A DNA stretch of 64,000 nt, from the NCBI GenBank assembly GCA_016703945.1, contig JADJBC010000051.1, positions 131,147 to 195,146 on the forward strand. Reading direction: 5' to 3'. This stretch comes from Candidatus Aalborgicola danicus. Lineage in GTDB: Bacteria; Pseudomonadota; Gammaproteobacteria; Burkholderiales; Burkholderiaceae_C. Shown here in pieces: positions 36,425-46,784 of this stretch. Both the position numbers and the translations under genes were made by a program. A model generated the notes under the pieces. The model was given only the letters and a program-made list of their open reading frames with translations. It was not told where the DNA came from and did no database searches. Position 1 is the first letter of the stretch. The number at the start of each line of letters is the position of its first letter.

Positions 36425-37526
36425 TTTTAACGCCCGGTCTGCCTACCGCGCCAACACCGCTGCCAGCGCCACGCCAGTGTGGGTGCCCAGTTGGACCACC
36501 GCCTCGGGCGTGGCCGCTGCCACCACCTGCCCACCGGCATTGCCGCCGTCCGGACCCAGGTCAATCACCCAATCAGCCTCCGCAATCACGTCCAGGTCGT
36601 GCTCGATGACCACGACACTGTGGCCGCCGTTAACCAGCCGATGCAGCACGCGGATGAGCTTTTCCACGTCGGCCATGTGCAGGCCCACTGTGGGTTCGTC
36701 CAGCACGTAAAGCGTGTGCGGCGCCTTGTTGCCACGCTTGCCGATGTCGTCACGCACCTTGGAGAGCTCCGTCACCAGCTTGATGCGCTGCGCCTCGCCA
36801 CCGCTGAGCGTGGGCGAGGGCTGGCCCAGCGTCAGGTAACCCAGGCCCACGTCTTTGAGCAGTTGCAGCGGATGCGCAATGACCGGCATGGCGGCAAAAA
36901 AGTCCACCGCTTCGTCGACCTCCATCTGCAGCACGTCGCCAATGTTCTTTCCACGCCAGCTCACCGCCTGGGTCTCGGGGTTAAAGCGCGCGCCCTTGCA
37001 GGTTTCACACAAGACTTTCACGTCGGGCAGAAAACTCATGCCGATGGTGCGAATGCCCTGCCCTTCGCAACCGGGGCAGCGGCCCTCGCCGGTGTTGAAG
37101 CTGAAGCGGTTGGCGGCATAACCACGGGCTTTGGCTTCCAGCGTGTCGGCAAAGAGTTTGCGGATCGTGTCCCAGAAGCCGATGTAGGTGGCCGGGCAAC
37201 TGCGTGGGGTCTTGCCGATGGGCGTTTGGTCCACTTCCAGCACGCGGTCGATGCTCTCGAACCCGGTCACGCCCTCGCAGCCGGTCCACTGGATTTTTTC
37301 ACCGGCGTCCAGGGCGTCTCTGCCTGCTTTGGTGCTGCGTTTCTGGACGGCGACTTGCACGTTGGTCAGCAGCACATCCCGTGCAAGGGTGGATTTGCCG
37401 GAGCCGGAGACGCCTGTTACTGCGACCAGTCGTTTCAAGGGGATGTTGGCAGTGACGTTTTGCAGGTTGTGGAGGTTGGCACCTTGTACGGTTAGCCAAT
37501 CTATTGGCTGCTGATTTGCTGGGCTC

Positions 37527-37570
37527 GCAGGGGAAGCCCTTGGGGTGGGATATGGTGATGCTTCCCCTGC
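37527..37570. repeat. Hairpin D in uvrA linker
   Basis: Perfect 11-bp inverted repeat GCAGGGGAAGC / GCTTCCCCTGC (arms 37527-37537 and 37560-37570) with a 22-nt loop, in a low-complexity linker before the fourth ABC module. Possibly a degenerate member of the hairpin family A-C. Confidence 0.55.
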
Positions 37571-37752
37571 TGCGAATGAAGTGTTGGCGGCGGAACGGTT
37601 GGAGACATTTTCGTATTCGGCGGCTACACGTGCCCGCTCCACAAACTCCGCATTCGCCGCCACGCTGGTCGACACCCGCGCCGCCGCGATCGCAGCCGCC
37701 TTCGCAGCTTTGCCCTTCGGCAACTTGACCCCCTTCGCGCTCGCCAGAACCG

Positions 37753-37827
37753 GCGGCCGGAGCCGGTGCGCCGGGTGCCGATTTGGCGTACTGCATGGGA
37801 GGAACCCGGCGTACCGGCTTCGGCCGC
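37753..37827. repeat. Hairpin C (variable stem, conserved loop) in uvrA
   Basis: 24-nt arms 37753-37776 and 37804-37827 pair with 2 mismatches (stem GCGGCCGGAGCCGGTGCGCC). Loop contains CCGATTTGGCG, shared with hairpins A and B, and the right arm is followed by CAGCGAGCG-like sequence. Lies in the linker of the giant uvrA. Confidence 0.7.
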
Positions 37828-39487
37828 AGCGAGCGCTGTAGCGACACCCCTTCGCACCATCAACGGATGCTTCATCGCATGCAACAAATACCTACCGGTC
37901 TGCGACCGGAAGCCGCCTGCACATCCGCAACCGACCCCTCGGCCACCAACCGACCACCGCGCTTGCCCGCACTGGGCCCAATGTCGATGATGTGGTCCGC
38001 ATGGCGAATGGTCTCCTCGTCGTGCTCCACCACCACCAGCGTATTGCCCTTGTCGCTGAGTGACCGCAAGGCCCCGAGCAGAATCTTGTTGTCCCGCGCA
38101 TGCAGTCCAATGGTGGGCTCATCCAGCACATAACACACACCCTGCAGATTGCTGCCCAGTTGGGCGGCGAGCCGGATGCGTTGTGCCTCACCACCGCTGA
38201 GCGTGGGGGCGCCACGGTCCAGCGTCAGATAACCCAGGCCGACTTCTTCCAAAAATTCGAGGCGGCTCTTGATTTCGGGCACCAGGTCGCGGGCGATGTC
38301 ACCCTCGCGGGTCGTCATGCCGCCGATCACCTGCAGCGTCTGCACCCACTTGCGCACGTCGGTCACGGAGAGGCGCGCAATGTCGGTGATACCCACCGCG
38401 TTGAACTGCACGGCACGGGCCGTCGCATTCAGGCGCGTGCCATGGCAGGTGGGGCAGGTGGCGTCATGCAGGTCTTCGATGTCGGCTTCGGCAAAAGTCT
38501 GCTCGCGGCCCTTGTTGTCGTCGTCCTTCACCGAATCGTCAAACACCTTGCGCTGGTCCTTGGTCAACGCTACACCGGTGCCCACGCAATCGGGGCACCA
38601 GCCGTGCTTGCTGTTGTAACTGAACAGACGCGGGTCCAGCTCCACATACGACGTGGAGCACACCGGGCAGGCGCGCTTGGTGGAGAACACCTGCACCTTG
38701 CCAATGCCCGCTGCGGGGGTGCCCGCCAGCATGGCGGCGCGCAGCCCATCCATGCCGCTGAGCACATGCACCACGCCCTTGCCATGCACCAGCGCCGTGG
38801 CCAGGGCCTCGCGCAGTTGCGCCTCGTGTGCCGGGTTCACATCCAGGCTGGCTACGGGCAGTTCGATGTTGTGTTCCTTGAAGCGATCAATGCGCGGGAA
38901 ATTGGTGGTCGGCAGAAAGTTGCCATCCACCCGCAAATGCGTGAAGCCGCGCGGCCGCGCCCAATCCGCCAGCTCGGTGTAGACGCCCTTGCGGCCCGAC
39001 ACCAGTGGTGCCAAAAGGCCGATGTGCTGCCCGCGAAAATTCTTCAGCAGCTGCGCCGCGATACTGTCCGCCGACTGCGGCTCTACCGCCGCACCATCAT
39101 GGATGCAGTGCTGCGTGCCCAGCTTCACGTACAGCAGCCGCAGAAAGTGCCAGACCTCAGTGGTGGTGCCCACGGTGGATTTGCGGCCACCGCGTGATAG
39201 GCGCTGTTCAATGGCCACGGTCGGCGGAATGCCATACACGGCATCCACCTCGGGGCGGCCTGCGGGTTGGACGATGCTTCTTGCGTAGGCGTTGAGGCTT
39301 TCCAGGTAGCGGCGCTGGCCTTCGTTGAACAGAATGTCGAAGGCCAGGGTGGATTTGCCGGGAGCCGGAGACGCCAGTGACAACGTTGAATTTGCCGCGT
39401 GGGATGTCCACCGACAGGGACTTGAGGTTGTGTTCTTTGGCGTTGATGATTTGGATGCTGTCATTGATCCCCGCGCGCCCATTACCC

Positions 39488-39570
39488 GCCGGGGATGGGG
39501 TTGCGTCGGGTGACGATTTGGCGGCCGCATTTGGGCCGTATGAGGAACCCGGCGTGACCCCATCCCCGGC
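39488..39570. repeat. Hairpin B (variable stem, conserved loop) in uvrA
   Basis: 24-nt arms 39488-39511 and 39547-39570 with 3 mismatches (stem GCCGGGGATGGGGT). Loop reads CGATTTGGCGGCCGCATTTG then GGCCGTATGAGG; right arm is followed by AGCGAGCG. Encodes Pro/Gly/Ala-rich linker without breaking frame. Confidence 0.75.
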
Positions 39571-40186
39571 AGCGAGCGCCACTGAAGCTCCGCCAGCAAG
39601 CGCCAAATACTTCGCATGGGGCTCGGCCACCACATGCACCACCCCCATGGCCGCCGCGTACTCCCGCAAAGCCTTGCCCGTATGCGACGACGCATGCAAC
39701 AACAAATCCTCCGGCGTGCCATAGGCCACCACTTCTCCGCCCGCATCGCCACCTTCAGGCCCCAGATCGATGAGCCAATCAGCAGCGCGGATCACATCCA
39801 GGTTGTGCTCAATCACCAGCAACGAATGCCCCGCGTCCAACAGTTTGCGCAAGGCGCGCATCAGCTTGGCGATGTCGTCAAAATGCAGCCCGGTCGTGGG
39901 CTCGTCCAGCATGAATAACGTGCCGCGCCGCGCCACCGCCTGGCGACTGGCCGAGCTGCTCTTGGCGGCCTCGGCGAGGAAGCCAGCCAGCTTCAAACGC
40001 TGCGCCTCGCCACCCGACAGCGTGGGCACGGGCTGGCCCAGCTTCACATACTCCAGCCCCACATCGACGATGGGCTGCAGCGCGCGGATGACATCGCGGT
40101 CGTTGGCGAATACGGCGGCGGCTTCGCTGACGGTGAGGTTGAGGACATCGGCTACGTTGAAGCGTCGCAGCGCAGTGGTACGCCCC

Positions 40187-40275
40187 GCAGAAATGGGGTC
40201 AGAGCCCAATTTCGTCGTTGTGCGCCCTTCTCCGGAAAGTCCCCTTCCTGAATTGGGATCTGACCCCATTTCTGC
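40187..40275. repeat. REP-type inverted pair (REPIN-like) inserted in frame in uvrA
   Basis: Arms GCAGAAATGGGGTCAGAGCC... (40187-40211) and its reverse complement (40251-40275) match over 25 nt with one mismatch, separated by 39 nt. Core GGGGTCAGA resembles REP palindromes mobilised by RAYT (TnpA_REP) transposases. Translated as a ~29-residue insert (RAEMGSDPNS...LGSDPISAGRT) between a zinc-finger strand and the NVADVLNLT motif of UvrA. Confidence 0.75.
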
Positions 40276-41293
40276 TCTACGCTCAATCGTCACCTCCAGA
40301 ATCTCCGGCCGGTAACGCTTGCCATCGCAATCCGGGCAGCGCAAATACACGTCGCTCAGGAACTGCATTTCGATGTGCTCAAAGCCCGAGCCGCCGCAGG
40401 TGGGGCAGCGGCCATCGCCACCATTGAAGCTGAACTTGCTGGCCGTGTAGCCACGCTCGCGCGACAGGTCGGCACCGGCAAACAGCTCGCGGATCGCGTC
40501 CCAGGCACCCACGTAGCTGACCGGGTTGGAGCGCGAGGTCTTGCCAATCGGCGACTGGTCGACAAACACCACTTCACTCAGTTGCTCGGCACCCAGCAGG
40601 CGGCTGTGGGCGCCGGGTGCCTCGGTGGCCTTGCCAAAGTGGCGCAGCAGCGCTGGCGCCAGCACGTCCTGCACCAGCGTGGACTTGCCGGAACCACTCA
40701 CGCCCGTGATACACACCAGGCGCTGCAGCGGGATATCGACGGTCACGTTTTTCAGGTTGTGCTCGGTCGCGCCTTCCAGAATCAGACGCGGAGTGTTCTC
40801 CGCCACCATGCGCTTGAAGCCCATTCCCACCTGCTTGCGTCCACCCAGGTAGGCGCCTGTCAGCGTGTCGGCGCCCTTGAGGGCCTCGGTGCTGCCGTCA
40901 AACACGATCTGCCCGCCCTTCTCGCCCGGGCCGGGGCCCATGTCGATCATGCGGTCGGCCGCCAGCATCACCGCCGGGTCATGCTCCACCACCACCAGCG
41001 TGTTGCCGGCATCGCGCAGGCGCTGCATGGCGACGATGATGCGGTGCATGTCGCGCGGGTGCAGGCCGATGCTGGGTTCGTCCAGCACGAACAGGGTGTT
41101 TACCAACGAAGTGCCAAGTGCCGTTGTCAGGTTGATGCGCTGCACTTCGCCCCCGCTGAGGGTCCGGCTCTGGCGGTCCAGTGTGAGGTACCCAATACCC
41201 ACGTCACATAGGTATTTGAGCCGTGTGCAAACCTCTTCCAGCAACAGCTTCAGGGTTTTGGCTTCGGCCTCAGACGTAGCCGGAGCGACGGAA

Positions 41294-41380
41294 GGGCTGG
41301 GCGAGGTGGGGGGTCGGTTGCCGATTTGGCGGCCGCATTGGGCCGTATGGGGCAGCCGGCGCCCCCGCCTTGCCCAGCCC
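41294..41380. repeat. Hairpin A (variable stem, conserved loop) in uvrA
   Basis: 19-nt arms 41294-41312 and 41362-41380 (stem GGGCTGGGCGAGGTGGGGG, 2 mismatches). Loop CCGATTTGGCGGCCGCATTG then GGCCGTATGG, near-identical to hairpin B's loop although the stems differ; GCAGCGAG follows. Lies in a linker of UvrA. Confidence 0.75.
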
Positions 41381-42068
41381 GCTTGCAGCGAGTCAAAAAA
41401 CCGCCTGAGTTTGTCGATAGGCATCAACATCAGGTCATGCAAACACAGCCCCGGCAGGGCTTCGAGTTGCGCTCGCGACCAGGTAACGCCTTGCGGCATA
41501 AACCGTTTGGAGGGCGCCAAGACAGCATCCGCCTGTTCCTTGGTCCCGATGCGCCACAGCAAACTCTCGGTCTTCAGCCGCGCCCCACCACAGGTGCCAC
41601 AGGGCGTGTAGCTGCGGTACTTGGACAGCAGCACCCGGATGTGCATCTTGTAGGCCTTGGTCTCCAGGTAGGCAAAGAAACGGTTGATGCCAAACCAGTG
41701 CTGGTTCCACTTGCCGTTCCAGTTGGGGGAGCCATTGATGACCCAGCCCTGCTGCTCGGGCGTCAGCTTGTACCAGGGCGTGTCGCGCGGGATGCCGGCC
41801 GCCTCGGCGTGGCGCATCAGGTCGTCCTGAGCCTCCTTCCATGCGGGGGTCTGCATGGGCTTGACAGCACCGGCGCGCAACGTGAGTTTGTCGTTCGGTA
41901 TGACCAGGCCCAGGTCCACTCCCACCACCCGGCCAAAACCCCGGCAGGCCTCGCAGGCACCAACGGCGGAGTTGAAGGAAAACATGGACGCAATCGGGTC
42001 CGAATAACGAATATCGCTTTGTGGGCAGTGCAGGCCGGTAGAGAAGCGCCACACCGTGGGCTCCGAAG

Positions 42069-42120
42069 TTGCTATTGATTCAGTAGCTGCTTGCGCAGAT
42101 TCCACGAGGGCTGGAGCCTC
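42069..42120 (-). repeat. Dispersed repeat R10, in frame inside uvrA
   Basis: Minus strand reads GAGGCTCCAGCCCTCGTGGA then ATCTGCGCAAGCAGCTACTG, the same element as R2/R8, translated as NEAPALVESAQAATESIATS within UvrA module 1 without disrupting the frame. Confidence 0.75.
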
Positions 42121-42849
42121 ATTTGTCACATAAACATTGAGCCGGCCACTGCCACGTTTGAGGGCGAGTTCGATGGCTTCGAGAACGCGGGCTTTTTCTG
42201 CGCTGGTGATACGGAAGCGGTCGGCTACGACGTCCAATACCTTTTGGCTCCAGGGGGGGGCTGAGGGCGACCCGTTTCCGCACCTCCACCTCACGCTCGG
42301 CGTGGATGCGGGTGAAGCCGCTGGCCGATAACCACTGGGTCAACTCTTCGGCGGTGGTGCTGGCAGGCAACTCCACCGGAAAAGTCAGCACGAGGCGGGG
42401 TCTCCCGACTGCGCCGCACGACGCACCAGCTCCGCATAAATGGTCTCCGGCGTATCGTGCTGCACCGGCTGGGCCGTCGCCTTGTCGAACAGTTGCGCGG
42501 CGCGAGAGTACAGCAGTTTGATGTGGTCGTTCAACTCCGTCATCGTGCCCACGGTGGAGCGGCTGGAGCGCACGGGGTTGGTCTGGTCGATGGCGATGGC
42601 GGGCGGCACGCCCTCCACCTTGTCCACGGCCGGTTTGTCCATGCGGTCCAGAAATTGGCGGGCGTATGCGGAGAAGGTCTCCACATAACGGCGCTGGCCC
42701 TCGGCATACAGCGTGTCAAACACCAGGCTGGACTTGCCCGATCCGCTGGGCCCGGTCACCACGGTCAGCTCGCCGGTGCGGATGTCCAGATCCAGGTTTT
42801 TGAGGTTGTGCTGGCGCGCTCCGCGAATGCGGATGGTTCCCTGGGTCAT

Positions 42850-43180
42850 TGTGTTGTGCTTGTTTTGATGAGGCCAATCATTCTAGGGACTTGGCGCCAG
42901 GCCATTGGGTGCAAGGGAATACAGACGGGTTTCGCCGCCGGGCCGCCCCAAGGAAAATTAGCCCCCTTGGGGCTGATGCCCGCGGCTCCCAGCCTGCCTG
43001 CCAGGGTGGGACGGGCAGAAGAGTCGTTGCCTCTGGCATCGGCCTGTCCAGCGACCCGCGCAGCGGTGGAGCGTGGGGGCAGTATCCCTACAAGGGCAAA
43101 CCCGGATGTGGAAGTCCACAACTGGCGCAGCCGGGGTGGCGTTCAGACAATCGGTTCCCGAACAACCGAGGAGTCTTCCC
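42850..43180. other. Gap between uvrA and the ABC binding-protein gene
   Basis: 331 bp without a credible gene. It contains a GC-rich hairpin GCCCCAAGG / CCTTGGGGC (42945-42973) of the kind often seen between Comamonadaceae genes, and the promoter regions for both divergent genes. No other signal recognised. Confidence 0.6.
42945..42973. repeat. GC-rich intergenic hairpin
   Basis: Arms GCCCCAAGG (42945-42953) and CCTTGGGGC (42965-42973) are exact reverse complements, 11-nt loop, no T-tract on either side, so not a classical terminator. Function unknown. Confidence 0.55.
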
Positions 43181-44293
43181 ATGAAACTTTCCCCGTCTTT
43201 GTGCAGCGCACTGTTGATGCTCTTGCTGCTTCCCGCAGCACACGCGCAGTTGCGTATTGGTCAGCCATCGGGCTTTACCGGGTCGGTGGCAGCCGGCGTC
43301 AAGGAGAACACCGAAGGCGCGAAGCTGTATTTTGACGCGGTGAACCGTGCGGGCGGCGTACATGGGCAAAGCGTGGAATTGATTTCCGTGGACGACAAGT
43401 TCGACCCGGCAACCACCGTCACGACCGCCCGGCGGCTGATCACCGAGCAGGGCGTGCTGGCGCTGTTCCTGAACCGCGGCACTCCGCATGCACAGGCCTT
43501 GTTGCCGCTGCTGGCCGAGTACCGCGTGCCACTGGTTGGCCCCAGCACCGGCGCCTTGGTGCTGCACGAGCCCGTGAATCCCTGGGTGTTCAACGTACGT
43601 GCCCCTTACCAACGCGAAGCCATCAAGGCCGTCGCTCACCTGGTGAGTGTGGGCATCACGCGTATTGCGGTTCTACAAACCGACGATTCGTTTGGTGCCG
43701 ACTCAGCTGCCGGGGCGGACAAGGGCTTCACGGCCGCCAACCTGAAGCCGGTGCTGGTGCAAAAGTTTCCACGCGAAAAACCAGACTTCGCCGATCTGGC
43801 ATCCAAAATCATTCTCAGCGAAGCCCAGGCGGTTCTGTACATCGGCTCGTCTGGCAACGTCGCCCAGGGTGTGAAGGCCTTGCGCATAGCAGGTTCCAGT
43901 GCACAGGTGGTCACCTTGTCCAACAATGCGTCGGAAGGATTTATCAAGCTGTTGGGCGAGCATGCCCGGGGTGTCGTCGTCACGCAGGTTTTCCCCAACG
44001 AGCGGGCCGTTACCTACAAGCTCATCAAGGAAGCGCAAGACCTGGCCAAATCCCACGGGCTAGGCGGCGTGTCTCCCGCCATGATGGAGGGTTATGCCGC
44101 AGCGAAAGTGTTGGTGGAAGGCTTGCGCCGCGCAGGCCCCAAACCCACTTCGAGCAGCCTGCGGGACGCACTCGAAAGCCTGAACCGGTTTGATCTGGGC
44201 GGACTTGAGGTCAGCTACAGCGCCAACGACCATTCGGGACTGGAGTTTGCCGACCTGTCCATCATCGGCAGTGACGGCCGGTTCAGGCGCTAA
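43181..44293 (+). CDS. ABC transporter periplasmic binding protein, Leu/Ile/Val (Peripla_BP_6) family
   Basis: 370 residues from ATG 43181, a start with GAGGAG upstream. Signal peptide MKLSPSLCSALLMLLLLPAA cleaved near HAQ, then LRIGQPSGFTGSVAAGVKEN and the domain pattern of branched-chain amino-acid/aromatic binding proteins (LNRGTPHAQALLPLLAEYRV, VGPSTGALV). Binds a small solute for an ABC importer, but no permease or ATPase gene is adjacent, so it is an orphan receptor or works with a distant transporter. Confidence 0.88.
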   Translation: MKLSPSLCSALLMLLLLPAAHAQLRIGQPSGFTGSVAAGVKENTEGAKLYFDAVNRAGGVHGQSVELISVDDKFDPATTVTTARRLITEQGVLALFLNRGTPHAQALLPLLAEYRVPLVGPSTGALVLHEPVNPWVFNVRAPYQREAIKAVAHLVSVGITRIAVLQTDDSFGADSAAGADKGFTAANLKPVLVQKFPREKPDFADLASKIILSEAQAVLYIGSSGNVAQGVKALRIAGSSAQVVTLSNNASEGFIKLLGEHARGVVVTQVFPNERAVTYKLIKEAQDLAKSHGLGGVSPAMMEGYAAAKVLVEGLRRAGPKPTSSSLRDALESLNRFDLGGLEVSYSANDHSGLEFADLSIIGSDGRFRR

Positions 44294-44298
44294 ACGCA

Positions 44299-44775
44299 CT
44301 AGGTGGTGAGCGTACGCTCCAGTTCTTCACTGGCTTTGGCACCCACCGCATCCTTGATCTTGGGTAGCAGTGCCAATAGCTCTTCAAAACCAGCGGCCGC
44401 CTCCACCGCCAGGTTCAAACGAAATCCGCGCAAGCCCAGACCGGCGGTCAGCCTGGTAGCCAATGGCTTGGCCTCTTTGTAGCGGTCTTGTGCAGAGTGG
44501 GTCTTGAAGGACTGGGCCACAGCCCCCTGCTCCGACACTTGCATAGCCTGGGCTTGGGCCATCTGGGCCTCGCCAGGCGCGGGCACAAGAAACCCCTGTT
44601 CCACCATATGGGCAACATCTTGCGCGGTCAGGCCCAAGCCGGCCGCGCCGGCAACAAGCTGTTCGACCGACTTGTTGCCGTCAAACATGATGAAGGCGGT
44701 GCGTTGTCGCGCAGAAAACAGTGAAGAGCGGACCTTGAAAGCCTGCTGCCCTTTTTCTGTTTTGATGTATTTCAT
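44299..44775 (-). CDS. Unknown protein, paralogue of 47079-47570 product
   Basis: 158 residues. N-terminal half (QQAFKVRSSLFSARQRTAFIMFDGNKSVEQLV) resembles the N-terminus of the protein at 47079-47570 (KMRMLLIMVDGVKTGAELL), then an Ala/Gln-rich spacer and a C-terminal helical part (GFEELLALLPKIKDAVGAKA). No domain recognised. It faces the binding-protein gene 3' to 3' (stop codons 5 bp apart). No signal peptide or TM. Confidence 0.7.
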   Translation of the reverse strand: MKYIKTEKGQQAFKVRSSLFSARQRTAFIMFDGNKSVEQLVAGAAGLGLTAQDVAHMVEQGFLVPAPGEAQMAQAQAMQVSEQGAVAQSFKTHSAQDRYKEAKPLATRLTAGLGLRGFRLNLAVEAAAGFEELLALLPKIKDAVGAKASEELERTLTT

Positions 44776-44860
44776 GGCTGCATCCTCTGTGCTGGCTGCC
44801 TATCGGTAGCGCCAACGGTCATGAACGGTCAACCTCTACTACCAATGGCACTTTGCCACC

Positions 44861-45052
44861 CTATTGACTGGCACTTGATGCGGGCGCCGAAGCGGCGAGA
44901 GCTGCCGGTGGTGGCGAAGACGCTGCCGCTTCAGGCACATGGGTGGCTTCCGCGCCATGTTTTTCCCCACCCATATCGATGTCTCCGCCTTTGCTCAAAA
45001 TGAACAGGGCCAGACCGGCGAACACGATAAAAGCTACTGCAATTTTCCACAT
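44861..45052 (-). CDS. Small membrane protein with Ala/Pro/Ser-rich tail
   Basis: 63 residues: one membrane segment at the N-terminus (WKIAVAFIVFAGLALFILSK), then a His/Glu-containing hydrophilic part and an Ala/Ser/Pro-rich tail. Likely membrane-anchored, tail outside or inside not determinable. Lies between two terminator-like hairpins upstream and the unknown gene downstream; no known function. Confidence 0.6.
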   Translation of the reverse strand: MWKIAVAFIVFAGLALFILSKGGDIDMGGEKHGAEATHVPEAAASSPPPAALAASAPASSASQ

Positions 45053-45062
45053 ATAGATCCTT

Positions 45063-45096
45063 AAAAAAAAGACCCCGGTCCAACTGGTCCGGGGTC
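45063..45096 (-). terminator. Rho-independent terminator downstream of the MHS transporter gene
   Basis: On the minus strand, stem GACCCCGG / CCGGGGTC with a central loop, followed by eight Ts (A-run 45063-45070 on the plus strand). Lies 18 bp after the transporter's stop. Confidence 0.8.
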
Positions 45097-45113
45097 ATTC
45101 ACTCACTTGGAGA

Positions 45114-46784
45114 TCAGTCGTTGGCGTAAATGTCAACGTCCTTGGTTTCCTTGACGAACAGCATACCGATGACAAAGGTCATGCCGGCCACGATGATCGG
45201 GTACCACAGACCGTTGTACATGTTGCCGGTCTGCGCCACGATGGCAAACGCCGTGGTGGGCAACAGGCCGCCGAACCAGCCGTTACCGATGTGGTAGGGC
45301 AGGCTCATCGATGTGTAGCGGATGCGGGTGGGGAACATTTCAACCAGCATGGCAGCAATAGGGCCATACACCATGGTCACAAGAATCACCAAGTAGGTGA
45401 GGATGGCGATAACGGTAACCTTGTCGAACTTGGCCATGTCAGCCTTGGCAGGGTAACCAGCGGTCTTGAGTGCATCACCCAAAGCCTTCTCAAACGCGCC
45501 TTTCTTGGCCGCTGCTTCTTCCTTGGAAATGCCTTGGACGGTGTAACCCTGGATAACGGTAGCGCCGACAGCCACGGATGCCGTGGACCCGGCTGGAGCC
45601 ACTGCATTTTCATAACTCACCGAGCGTCCGGCCAGCGCTTGCTTGGCAATGTCGCACGAACTGGTGAACTTGACGGTACCGGTGGGGTTGAACTGGAACG
45701 AGCACTCATCGGGATTGGCGGTCACCATCACCTTGTTGGCAGCTTGTGCAGCAGCCAGGTCAGGGTTGGCGGCTTTGGTCAACGCCGTGAACACGGGGAA
45801 GTAGGTCACCACGGCCAACAGGCAGCCGGCCATGATGATGGGCTTGCGGCCAATCTTGTCGGACCAGGCGCCAAACACGATGAAGAACGGTGTGCCGATG
45901 ATCAGGGAGATCGCCACCATGATGTTGGCGGTTGCGCCGTCCACCTTCAGGGCCTGGGTCAGGAAGAACAGGGCATAGAACTGGCCGGAGTACCAGACCA
46001 CGGCTTGGCCGGCGGTCAGACCGATCAGGGCCAAGATCACGATCTTCAGGTTTTTCCACTGGCCGAAGGACTCGGACAAGGGGGCCTTGGAGGTCTTGCC
46101 TTCAGCCTTCATCTTGGTGAAAGCGGGCGACTCGTTCATGCTCAAACGGATGTAGACCGACACAGCCAACAGCAGAATGGACACGATGAACGGCACACGC
46201 CAGCCCCAGTCGGCAAAAGCGGCTTCACCGATGATGGTGCGGGTTCCCAGAATCACCATCAGGGACAAGAACAGGCCCAATGTGGCCGTTGTCTGAATCC
46301 ACGAGGTGTAGGCACCACGCTTGCCCTGGGGCGAGTGTTCTGCCACATAGGTCGCAGCGCCGCCGTACTCACCGCCCAGTGCCAGGCCTTGCAGCATGCG
46401 CAGTGCGATCAGGATCACGGGAGCGGCTACACCGATGGTGGCGTAGTTGGGCAGGATACCCACGATGAAGGTGGACAGACCCATGATCAGGATGGTCACC
46501 AGGAAGGTGTACTTGCGACCGATCATGTCACCCAGGCGGCCAAACACCAGCGCGCCGAAGGGCCGCACGATAAAGCCTGCTGCAAACGCCAGCAGCGCGA
46601 AGATGAAGGCGGAGCCTTCGTCCAGTCCACTAAAGAACTGCTTGGCAATAATGGCTGCCAAAGAACCGTACAAATAAAAGTCATACCACTCAAACACGGT
46701 ACCCAGCGAGGAAGCGAAGATGACCTTCTTCTCTTCCGCTGACATCGGCCGAGCAGCGACTGCGGCTGTCGTTGCGCTTCTCAT
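45114..46784 (-). CDS. MHS-family MFS transporter with a large extra loop
   Basis: 556 residues, longer than the usual ~430 of metabolite:H+ symporters. MHS signatures: VFEWYDFYLYGSLAAI (about 30-45), FGRLGDMIGRKYTFL (about 82-96), and the RxxxQGLALGGEYGGAA block (about 128-145). A ~115-residue hydrophilic insert (about 345-460) with two cysteines and Ala/Lys-rich helices splits the C-terminal half. Typical substrates of the family are organic acids, shikimate, proline or betaine. Flanked by the two unknown paralogues. Confidence 0.88.
   Translation of the reverse strand: MRSATTAAVAARPMSAEEKKVIFASSLGTVFEWYDFYLYGSLAAIIAKQFFSGLDEGSAFIFALLAFAAGFIVRPFGALVFGRLGDMIGRKYTFLVTILIMGLSTFIVGILPNYATIGVAAPVILIALRMLQGLALGGEYGGAATYVAEHSPQGKRGAYTSWIQTTATLGLFLSLMVILGTRTIIGEAAFADWGWRVPFIVSILLLAVSVYIRLSMNESPAFTKMKAEGKTSKAPLSESFGQWKNLKIVILALIGLTAGQAVVWYSGQFYALFFLTQALKVDGATANIMVAISLIIGTPFFIVFGAWSDKIGRKPIIMAGCLLAVVTYFPVFTALTKAANPDLAAAQAANKVMVTANPDECSFQFNPTGTVKFTSSCDIAKQALAGRSVSYENAVAPAGSTASVAVGATVIQGYTVQGISKEEAAAKKGAFEKALGDALKTAGYPAKADMAKFDKVTVIAILTYLVILVTMVYGPIAAMLVEMFPTRIRYTSMSLPYHIGNGWFGGLLPTTAFAIVAQTGNMYNGLWYPIIVAGMTFVIGMLFVKETKDVDIYAND

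Larger units (their letters stand above)
36443..42849 (-). pseudogene. uvrA: Giant double UvrA (four ABC modules), multiple frameshifts
   Basis: Excinuclease ABC subunit A homologue of about 2130 codons, twice normal, with four Walker A sites: GPSGSGKSSLVFD (42720 area), GVSGSGKSTLVQD (40690), GVSGSGKSTLAFD (39350, split by a slip) and GVSGSGKSTLARD (37395), plus matching LSGGExQR signatures and zinc fingers (e.g. CPTCGGSGF, CPGCEGQGI). It is the long Comamonadaceae-type form that accompanies ordinary uvrA. Slips: 42391 (C-run), 42255 (seven-G run), 39361 (G-run), and one or more in the linker 37700-37870. Linkers carry inserted hairpins, a REP pair and repeat R10. May be a real gene if slips are sequencing errors. 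Confidence 0.85.

Noticed and set aside
36443..42849. Programmed frameshifting in uvrA
   Set aside because: At least four slips in different contexts and directions, mostly in runs of C or G; decay or sequencing error is simpler than programmed recoding.
45291..46742. Long plus-strand ORF (483 residues) opposite the MHS transporter
   Set aside because: His/Gln/Gly-rich shadow of a transporter gene; no family similarity.
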